A stretch of DNA of 33,472 bases, taken from the NCBI GenBank assembly GCA_021775615.1, contig JAJFHL010000101.1:1-33472 (forward strand), read 5' to 3'. This DNA comes from Hyphomicrobiales bacterium (GTDB lineage Bacteria; Pseudomonadota; Alphaproteobacteria; Rhizobiales; JAJFHB01). A model generated the notes under the pieces. That model did no database searches. It was not told the origin of the DNA and saw only the letters and a list, made by a program, of their open reading frames with translations. Below are positions 7,589-14,042 of this stretch, one piece after another; within the stretch, counting starts at the first letter, position 1; the number at the start of each line of letters is the position of its first letter. The translations under genes were made by a program, and so were the position numbers.

Positions 7589-9076
7589 ATGCAAACTCGG
7601 CAGCTCCCCGTCACGATGCAATCAACCGTTGAAGACTCAGAAGACTCAATAGCAATGAGCACTATCGAAAATCGCGATGCCCCCCGCAGAAAGCTGTCCA
7701 TGACAGCCGTTGTCGGCGATCGGAACTGGGAGAACAGCATAGACTGCGTTGTCTCGGACGGAAGCCAGACCGGATGCCGGCTCAAGTCGGATCGCATCAC
7801 CGAGCTGCCTGACGAAATCTATGTCAAGATAGCGAGCTTGAAGCAGCCTATCAAAGGCAACATCGTCTGGCGAAGAGCCGATGCAGCAGGTGTTCAATTT
7901 CAATGGGACCGCTCGCAAAAAAGCGACGATCGCCCGAAGCAAACCCCAAAAACCGAGTTCTCCGCGGTCCTCTCCGATCGCCAGGGGCAAGCCAAAGTCA
8001 ACTGTTTGGTCCAGCATGCCAGCGCGTCGGGCTGTTTGCTGATCGCCGACGACATCGCCGCCCTCCCGGACGAGATCAGCTTGAAGCCGGAGGGCGTTAG
8101 CGCCTCGGTTGCGGGACGCATCGTCTGGCGCAATGACAACGTGGCCGGCGTGCGGTTCGTCTATAAGGACGCCAAGGCATCGCACGCCACCGCCGGGTCG
8201 GACGCCGATGAACACTCCAAGGGCCCTGCCGCATCCGCCGATCCGGATCAAAACCTTGCGAAACACAGCTCCAAACTTGGTGAAGAGACCGACGAGCTTC
8301 TGACGCTCATCGAGGCCACGGTCGACTCAGCTGGAGCGTTGGGACGTTCAATCGATGACGTCGAGTCCACACTGCGCCAGATCCCCAACTCCAACAAGTT
8401 CAAGACAGTCGTTTCGTCTCTTGTCGATGTATCGCGGGAAATGAGCGAGACCAACATCGCATTGACGCAACAGCTCAGCAATTCCGGGCAGCAGATCAAG
8501 GAGATTCACGACAAGCTTGAAGCGGTTCGCCACAAATCTCTGACGGCTGCCTTGACGGAGGCCACCGATCGCTTCGGCTTCGATCCCGAGCTGGAGCAGA
8601 TGATTGCCGCATCCGAAAGCAGCGGCCAACCGCTGAGTCTCGTGGTCATCGGTATCGATCATTTCAAGCAGTTCAATGACAGTTTCGGCCATCAAACCGG
8701 AGATCAGGTGTTGAAGATGGTCGCCGACCAGATCAGGCAGGGTGTGAGAGACACCGATTTGGTCGCACAATCCGGTGGCGAGGAGTTTGCGGTCATTCTG
8801 CCCAACGCGCCGCCTGAGAAGGGCGCATTGCTCGCAGACAGGGTACGCCAGCAAATCTCCGGGAAGGAACTCTTCAAAAAGGCGACAAACCAAAGTCTTG
8901 GAAACGTAACCCTTTCCGCTGGTGTCGCAGGCAGCAGGCCGGGCGACACCGCCGCCTCACTCACCGCACGCGCCGACGGCTTCCTTACCGAAGCCAAACG
9001 CGCCGGCCGCAACCGCGTGGAGGGAGATGCGAGTGCGGGCGCCGGTATGGAAAGCAGCACCGCTGCGAGCGGGTGA
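7589..9076 (+). CDS. Diguanylate cyclase with two N-terminal PilZ-like domains
   Basis: 495 residues. The first PilZ domain (about 29-107) has both c-di-GMP motifs: RxxxR as Arg29/Arg33 and DxSxxG as DGSQTG at 57-62. The second (about 122-194) keeps the fold pattern (SGCLLIADDIAALPDEI, then AGRIVWRNDNVAGVRF), but the RxxxR motif is lost and the other motif starts with His. A helical linker with likely coiled coil (230-315) leads to the GGDEF domain. There GGEEF is at 396-400, IDHFKQFND near 356 and an inhibitory I-site RDTD at 387-390, so it should make c-di-GMP and be product-inhibited. The usual DxLTxLxNRR entry motif is degenerate. In-frame starts at 7616 and 7655 are possible; 7655 would put the first PilZ motif close to the N-terminus. 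Confidence 0.88.
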   Translation: MQTRQLPVTMQSTVEDSEDSIAMSTIENRDAPRRKLSMTAVVGDRNWENSIDCVVSDGSQTGCRLKSDRITELPDEIYVKIASLKQPIKGNIVWRRADAAGVQFQWDRSQKSDDRPKQTPKTEFSAVLSDRQGQAKVNCLVQHASASGCLLIADDIAALPDEISLKPEGVSASVAGRIVWRNDNVAGVRFVYKDAKASHATAGSDADEHSKGPAASADPDQNLAKHSSKLGEETDELLTLIEATVDSAGALGRSIDDVESTLRQIPNSNKFKTVVSSLVDVSREMSETNIALTQQLSNSGQQIKEIHDKLEAVRHKSLTAALTEATDRFGFDPELEQMIAASESSGQPLSLVVIGIDHFKQFNDSFGHQTGDQVLKMVADQIRQGVRDTDLVAQSGGEEFAVILPNAPPEKGALLADRVRQQISGKELFKKATNQSLGNVTLSAGVAGSRPGDTAASLTARADGFLTEAKRAGRNRVEGDASAGAGMESSTAASG

Positions 9077-9249
9077 TCGGGATGAAGTTAGGCGTTATCA
9101 ACTACCGTTTCTTAAGGCCCGCCAACATATGCTGCATACGAATGTTTTTGCCGTGTGCCGCTACGCCGCCGCTGGTCCGCGCTGCGGACAACAGACGGAG
9201 TTTGCAGGCCTCCCCGTGACGGCTCACCGGACAACATGGAACGCCCACA

Positions 9250-10365
9250 ATGAACTTCATGCGTCGACCTGCTGAACGATCTCCGCGCCCCAAGGACAAA
9301 GCTACGTCCATCAGGATGGATGCAGTCCTCCTCGGGCTGTTCGGTGCCGCAGCGTATCTGTTTTCAGTCAACGTTGACGGATTCGAGGCGGTGCATGAGT
9401 TCAGCAGGGCGCACGAGGATTGGGAAATCGACGAAGTCGTCACGGCGCTTCTTATTTTCCTGCTTGGGCTGTCGGCCTTTACGGTCAGACGCCTGTTCGA
9501 ACTGAAGGACGAGATCACTCAGAGAAAGATCGCGAAGAGAGAGCTCATCTCATACCAGGATAATCTGCAGAAAACCTTGGATGAGGCGACCGAGCAATTG
9601 AGAATCAAGGCGGAGGAAGCAGAACGGGCACTGGACAGGGAAGTGGAGCTCAACCAGGTCCAGCGTCAGTTTATTTCACTGGCTTCCCACGAGTTCCGGA
9701 CGCCGCTGGCCATTATCGACGCCACGGCGCAACGAATTCAAATACGCGCAACCCGGCTGACCCCCGAAGATCTCACCAAGAGATGCCACGACATTCGAAC
9801 CGCGGTCAAACGCATGTCCAAGCTCATGGAGACCACCCTTTCTTCGTCTCGTCTGGATGCGGGTGAGCTCTCCATAAACGCCGCACCCTGCGATATCAGG
9901 AGCCTGGTGCTGGAAGTCTGCACGTCGCACCAGGATCTCGCCGGCTCTCACGTCATCACGTGCGACGTGGCCGACATCCCCGACGCGATCAATGCGGACG
10001 CCGACTCGGTCCGCCAGATGCTTACGAACCTGCTGTCGAACGCCATCAAGTATTCACCCGCATCGCCGGACATTCAGGTCAAAGCCTTGATAGACGGCGA
10101 CCAGGTGGTCATCCAGGTGAAGGATCACGGGGTCGGCATATCGCAGGAAGATCTGCCTAAAATGTGCAATCGATTTTTCCGCGCCGGGACCTCGACCGGC
10201 ATCGCGGGCACCGGCCTCGGCCTTCATATCGTGAAGACACTGGCGGAAATGCACGGCGGATCGATTGGCATCGAGAGCGAAGCCGGTGAAGGCAGCACCT
10301 TTACGCTCCGGCTACCGGTACACGGTCCCGCTGATGCCGCAGGCTCAACGACCAAAGCCGCATGA
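9250..10365 (+). CDS. Membrane sensor histidine kinase
   Basis: 371 residues. Two transmembrane helices (about 23-42 and 62-80) enclose a short periplasmic loop of about 20 residues. A coiled-coil signalling helix (83-135) follows, then the dimerisation/phosphoacceptor domain with SHEFRTPL (His147). The HATPase domain has LLSNAIKYSP (N box), DHGVGI (G1), the FRAGTSTGIAGTGLGL segment (F and G2 boxes) and a terminal EGSTFTLRLP strand. The tiny periplasmic loop suggests sensing in the membrane or through a partner rather than by a large ligand domain. It lies 36 bp before the response regulator, its likely cognate, and after the c-di-GMP cyclase. Confidence 0.93.
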   Translation: MNFMRRPAERSPRPKDKATSIRMDAVLLGLFGAAAYLFSVNVDGFEAVHEFSRAHEDWEIDEVVTALLIFLLGLSAFTVRRLFELKDEITQRKIAKRELISYQDNLQKTLDEATEQLRIKAEEAERALDREVELNQVQRQFISLASHEFRTPLAIIDATAQRIQIRATRLTPEDLTKRCHDIRTAVKRMSKLMETTLSSSRLDAGELSINAAPCDIRSLVLEVCTSHQDLAGSHVITCDVADIPDAINADADSVRQMLTNLLSNAIKYSPASPDIQVKALIDGDQVVIQVKDHGVGISQEDLPKMCNRFFRAGTSTGIAGTGLGLHIVKTLAEMHGGSIGIESEAGEGSTFTLRLPVHGPADAAGSTTKAA

Positions 10366-10400
10366 ACCATGATTGAGACACGACCAAGGGAAACAGGAGA

Positions 10401-10832
10401 ATGACAACACTGCTTTGCATAGAAGATGAGCCGGTGATGCGCGAAGCCATCGCAGAGACACTCGAAGACGAGGGCTATGACGTCCTGCGGGCCTGCGACG
10501 GCCAGGAGGGGCTGGAAACCCTCTTGGACCACAAGCCCGATCTGGTGGTGTGTGACATCACCATGCCCAACAAGGACGGATATCAGCTGCTCAAAGAGGT
10601 TCGCTGCATGGATCAGATCATTGGCGAAACGCCCTTCATCTTCCTGACCGCACTGGCGGACAAGCAGGATGTTCTCGACGGCCTGAACCAGGGCGCCGAC
10701 GACTACATCGCCAAGCCTGTCGATTTCGATCTCCTCAAGGCGAAGATCGCATCGCGGTTGCGGCAGATCGCGCGTTTCAGGCAGCAGCGCGACTCCGAGC
10801 AGCAAACCTCCTGGTACCTGGAACCGGCCTGA
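10401..10832 (+). CDS. Single-domain (receiver-only) response regulator
   Basis: 143 residues, essentially one CheY-like receiver domain plus a short helical tail. The acidic pair is in CIEDEP (Glu8-Asp9), the phosphoacceptor is Asp52 in VVCDITMPNKDG, the switch Thr is Thr83 in FLTALAD and the Lys is Lys105 in DDYIAKPVD. There is no DNA-binding output domain, so it acts by protein contact, perhaps on the neighbouring diguanylate cyclase or as a phospho-relay. A strong ACAGGAGA ribosome-binding site precedes the ATG. It is the last gene of the 7.6-10.8 kb signalling unit and is convergent with the orphan gene. Confidence 0.93.
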   Translation: MTTLLCIEDEPVMREAIAETLEDEGYDVLRACDGQEGLETLLDHKPDLVVCDITMPNKDGYQLLKEVRCMDQIIGETPFIFLTALADKQDVLDGLNQGADDYIAKPVDFDLLKAKIASRLRQIARFRQQRDSEQQTSWYLEPA

Positions 10833-10886
10833 TCCCGGCGGCACGCGCAGTCTGCGTCCAGAATGTTTCATTTCCAGCGACGCGCC

Positions 10887-10907
10887 GCGGCCCTCAGGTC
10901 AGGCCGC
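10887..10907. terminator. Hairpin between convergent genes, GCGGCC stem
   Basis: GCGGCC (10887-10892) pairs with GGCCGC (10902-10907) over a 9-nt loop, between the response regulator stop and the orphan gene stop. It sits where a bidirectional terminator would be expected, but neither strand has a clear T-run after it. Confidence 0.3.
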
Positions 10908-10929
10908 CGCCGGCCGGGACGGGACGTGC

Positions 10930-11373
10930 TCACTGCTGATATTTTTTCGGCGGCTGCGGATTGTTGGCCGGGTTCGTGTCGTGCTTGGTGAGCCTCGTCA
11001 CCATGTCCCCTCCCGCAAGCGGTTTCAGGTCCGCCTCCAACGGGTCCGCCTTTTCGCGCGCATAGACCTCGTCGCCATCGACATAAAGCGTAAACGCCTT
11101 GATGTATTTGGCTTTTTTTGCGGGATCTTCGATCGTGTCCTTGGTCCACTGATAGAGCGGATACTTGTCCGTACCGTTCTGCTCGGCTTCCGCCACATAG
11201 CCCGCGAAGGCGTCAAACTGGCAACTCAGCTTGGCATTGTGCTTCTTGAGGATATCCGCCAGCGGCCTGATCGCCGCGTTGTCAGGATCGCGCCGGGCAA
11301 TTTCGGCGAACTCGTCACTCAGATTGATCCGAACCTGGAACAGCCACTCATCGCTCATTACATCGCTCATCAC
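10930..11373 (-). CDS. Conserved-looking orphan protein, 147 residues
   Basis: I do not recognise this family. The protein is soluble, with no signal peptide or membrane helix. It begins with a WLFQVRINLSDEFAEIARRD segment and has a mixed helical centre with one Cys (KLSCQFDAFAGYVAEAE). Its tail is Asn/Pro-rich (TNPANNPQPPKKYQQ). A good AGAGGAA site lies upstream of GTG 11373; ATG at 11370 or 11358 are alternative starts. It is the last gene of the minus-strand operon that includes the redox cyclase. A remnant of its 3' end is kept at 6800-6883 with synonymous changes and one Arg-to-Lys change, which argues that this reading frame is a real protein. Confidence 0.7.
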   Translation of the reverse strand: MMSDVMSDEWLFQVRINLSDEFAEIARRDPDNAAIRPLADILKKHNAKLSCQFDAFAGYVAEAEQNGTDKYPLYQWTKDTIEDPAKKAKYIKAFTLYVDGDEVYAREKADPLEADLKPLAGGDMVTRLTKHDTNPANNPQPPKKYQQ

Positions 11374-11415
11374 TATATTTCCTCTTTGGTCAGGCGACCC
11401 TGGATCACAATCGAC

Positions 11416-11786
11416 TTAGGTGGTTACATCCAAGTCGGCAAGCATGATCGGTCGTACTATTCTGGTGCGGGATCGAACAGCAGACCCGTTGTCCAACAGC
11501 GGATCAAGCCGTGAAGGCGCGCGCTTCTTGAACTCCTTAATCCGCTCCTGCCATGTGCCATCTGATTGGGGCGTTGATGCGACGGTGATGACCCGCCTGT
11601 AGTCGTTGAGGCCGCCGATCACGAGCCGGTTCGCCGCTGCCGGATCGGAAACCCGGTTCTCGACGATGCGCCTGACGGCGAGCGTTTCGGGCGGCCGCGG
11701 TGCGCGCGCGCCTCGTCTGCGAAGGCGGCAAAGTCAAACCGGGCGAACAGGCTCTCCATACTGAACGTCGCCACTTTCAGCTTCAT
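11416..11786 (-). pseudogene. Broken endonuclease/exonuclease/phosphatase family gene
   Basis: The ATG at 11786 overlaps the cyclase stop (ATGA). The first codons give MKLKVATFSMESLFARFDF, the start typical of EEP-fold nucleases and phosphatases (usually VATFNVENLF). Around 11700 the frame shifts; the new frame reads ETLAVRRIVENRVSDPAAAN and then LVIGGLNDYRRV, resembling the family's GDLNDY segment with Asp changed to Gly. It then runs DGTWQERIKEFKKRAP to a stop at 11416. Intact family members have roughly 200 more residues between these two parts and a longer C-terminus with the catalytic His. The gene therefore has an internal deletion, a frameshift and a lost 3' end. Confidence 0.7.
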
Positions 11787-13507
11787 GGCGCGGCGCTCCC
11801 GGCGGCCTCCGCCTCGGCGGGAGCCTCCAGTTCCATGTCCACGGCACGCCCGAACGCCAGGATCGGAACTTCCTCCTCGCGGCCCTTCACCGCGATGCGT
11901 TCGGGGCGGCCTCCGGCAACGGACAGACCTGAGACCTGCACAGTCGTCTCGGAAATGACGAGCTGGCAGGTGAGCTCCTTGCAGGCGCTTTCCAGCCGGC
12001 TGGCGGTGTTGACCGTGTCGCCGAGCGCGGTGATGCGTTGCGTGGCGCCAGATGCGCCGCCCACCCCGATACGGCCAAGAATGGCGGGCCCGGTGTGAAT
12101 GCCGATGCCGATGTTCAGAGGTTTGTCGAGATCGGCCGCCAGGCTCTTGTTGAGCGCGGACAACACGCCGCTCATGGCCCGTGCTGCCGCCAGGGCATTT
12201 CGCGCGCCCTCTTCCGCACCCCTTTCCATACCGAAGATGGCCATGATGCCGTCGCCGATGAACTTGTCCACATAGCCTCCAGAGTCCGAGATCGCATCGG
12301 ACATCTGGCCGAGATACTGGTTGAGCACGAAGACCACATCGTAGGGCAGCCTGGCTTCCGACAGGGCGGTGAATCCGCGGATGTCGGCGAACATGATCGC
12401 AACGGTCTGCTCGACACCCCACAGGTACTTGTCCTGGACCGCCACGTCGGTGACCGTGATCTGCCGCGCCGGCAGCAGGGTTGCGACACAGACATCGGAT
12501 CCCGGCGAAACCTGGCATGCGAGGCGCACATTGGCGCCAGCGCCCACCCGCTCCAGCACCTTGCGTTCGGCATCGCCTGCTTCGGGCAGCGCCTCGAGGC
12601 CTTCGAGAACGCGCACCCGGCAGGTCGAGCAGCGCGCCCGTCCACCGCACACCGACGCATGGGGGACCCCGTTTGAGCGGCTGATCTCCAGCAAGGTGGG
12701 GCCAATTTCGCTGGTGACCGTACGGCCGTCCGCATAGGCAACCTTCACGGTCGGCCGGAACCGGTCAAACACCGAGCGCCCCAACCGATAGACCACGGCT
12801 ACGCCAACCACGAAGAGACACGCCCAGAGCGCCGTGTCCATCGCCCCCACGATGAACTCGATTTGATCTCTCTTATATGGAGACGTGTAGAGGCCTTCCG
12901 CCCGGGCTTCGCGGCCGGCAACCGCAAACCCCGCGAATGCCAGCACCGGAACAGTGACGGCAAGTCCGTTCAGCAGCCATACAAAGCGGCGATACCAGGG
13001 TGCCATGCGCAGCCAGAAATGGATGCCCACGCACCCATGCACCCACACGATCAGGATCAGGGCGCCCTGTCGATAGGCCTCGGCCGGCCACATCGCCCAC
13101 AAGGCGTAGGCATAATTGTCATCGATGCCGAATATTTCATGCGGCATCCGGGTGCCGAGCACGTGCCGCAGCAAAAGCAACGGTATCGCCAGTCCGAACA
13201 CCAGCTGCACCGCCTCCCAAAGGGTCATGCGCCAGCCCCGGCGCTGCACGAACTTGAGCAGGGCGAAATAGATGTGAAGCAGCAATGCGCCATAGAGCGC
13301 AATGGTCCCCGGCGGGCTGCGCCAGATTGCCGTGCGGACATTGCGCATGGCTTCCATGGCGTCGATCGATATCAGTCCGAGGGCGTGGTTGACCAGGTGG
13401 GCGGCAGCGAACGCGAACAGGACCAGCCCCGAATAGAGCCGGATCTTCTGTCGCCACGAGCCCGCCCCCGGGGCCGGCGGAACCTTGACTGCATCAGCAT
13501 CGGCCAT
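11783..13507 (-). CDS. cyaC: CyaC-like redox adenylate cyclase: diheme membrane anchor, 2Fe-2S domain, class III cyclase
   Basis: 574 residues. The N-terminus has about six membrane helices with histidines placed like heme-b ligands of succinate/fumarate reductase anchors: His37/41, His78, His115, His157/163. A plant-type ferredoxin domain follows, with Cys287, Cys293, Cys296 and Cys331. The C-terminal class III cyclase has metal-binding Asp375 (FADIRGF) and Asp419 (FIGDG), Lys415 for adenine, Thr493 in the class IIIb position, and transition-state Asn500/Arg504 (NTASR). The architecture is that of Sinorhizobium meliloti CyaC, which is controlled by the quinone redox state; that regulation is known for CyaC and inferred here. 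It lies 22 bp after the cyclic-nucleotide-binding gene, so maker and sensor are co-transcribed. Confidence 0.9.
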   Translation of the reverse strand: MADADAVKVPPAPGAGSWRQKIRLYSGLVLFAFAAAHLVNHALGLISIDAMEAMRNVRTAIWRSPPGTIALYGALLLHIYFALLKFVQRRGWRMTLWEAVQLVFGLAIPLLLLRHVLGTRMPHEIFGIDDNYAYALWAMWPAEAYRQGALILIVWVHGCVGIHFWLRMAPWYRRFVWLLNGLAVTVPVLAFAGFAVAGREARAEGLYTSPYKRDQIEFIVGAMDTALWACLFVVGVAVVYRLGRSVFDRFRPTVKVAYADGRTVTSEIGPTLLEISRSNGVPHASVCGGRARCSTCRVRVLEGLEALPEAGDAERKVLERVGAGANVRLACQVSPGSDVCVATLLPARQITVTDVAVQDKYLWGVEQTVAIMFADIRGFTALSEARLPYDVVFVLNQYLGQMSDAISDSGGYVDKFIGDGIMAIFGMERGAEEGARNALAAARAMSGVLSALNKSLAADLDKPLNIGIGIHTGPAILGRIGVGGASGATQRITALGDTVNTASRLESACKELTCQLVISETTVQVSGLSVAGGRPERIAVKGREEEVPILAFGRAVDMELEAPAEAEAAGSAAP

Positions 13508-13529
13508 AAGGCGATCACGATACCAGGGC

Positions 13530-14000
13530 TCAATTGCCCTTGGCGTGCTCCAGCTCTTCGCGGCAGGCGGTGAGATCGTCGGTGGTTTTTTGCAGGCGCT
13601 GGGCGAGGACCCTGGTCACTTCGACAGCCATCTCCGGAAACTCCGTCATCAGGCGCAGGAAGTGCTCTTTCTGGATTTTGAGGGTCTCGATCCTGTCCTT
13701 CGCCTTAACGGTTGCGGTGCGCGGAACATCGCACAAAATGGCAATATCGCCGACAAAGGCGTTCTTTTTCAGGGTCACCAGCAACTGTTCGCCGTCATCG
13801 GTGTCTTTCAGAACGTCGACCGCGCCATCAATGATGACGTAGGCCGCATCCCCCGCATCGCCTTCATGGAACAGCTCCTGGCCGGCGGCGAAGGCCATCC
13901 TGTCGGACGTAAACGCAAGCAGCTTGAGCCTGGCCGGTTCGATATTGGCAAATAGCGGTATCCTCCTTAGGACATCGACTTCATCCTGCAGACCGGCCAT
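13530..14000 (-). CDS. Stand-alone cyclic-nucleotide-binding domain protein
   Basis: 156 residues from ATG 14000, which has a strong AGGAGG (14011-14016) ten bases upstream. A longer frame from 14036 would include this site in the coding sequence. The fold is a single CRP-type cNMP domain: LFANIEPARLKLLAF, HEGDAGDAAYVIIDGAVDV and the phosphate-binding cassette FVGDIAILCDVPRTATV, where Arg contacts the cyclic phosphate and the usual Glu is Asp. There is no helix-turn-helix, only a C-terminal helix (LAQRLQKTTDDLTACREELEHA), so it is not a transcription factor. It lies between the ABC-like gene and the adenylate cyclase and is the obvious cAMP receptor of the module. Confidence 0.88.
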   Translation of the reverse strand: MAGLQDEVDVLRRIPLFANIEPARLKLLAFTSDRMAFAAGQELFHEGDAGDAAYVIIDGAVDVLKDTDDGEQLLVTLKKNAFVGDIAILCDVPRTATVKAKDRIETLKIQKEHFLRLMTEFPEMAVEVTRVLAQRLQKTTDDLTACREELEHAKGN

Positions 14001-14010
14001 GGCGTTTACT

Positions 14011-14016
14011 CCTCCT
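14011..14016 (-). promoter_or_regulatory. AGGAGG ribosome-binding site deciding the cNMP gene start
   Basis: A consensus Shine-Dalgarno lies ten bases before ATG 14000 on the minus strand. It places the start twelve codons inside the longest open frame. Confidence 0.75.
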
Positions 14017-14042
14017 AGCGTCTCATCTTGTAGCACGCCGCG

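Noticed and set aside
7358-7621. Minus-strand 87-codon frame before the GGDEF gene
   Set aside because: It overlaps the dyad-rich leader and the start of the GGDEF gene, with no conserved features.
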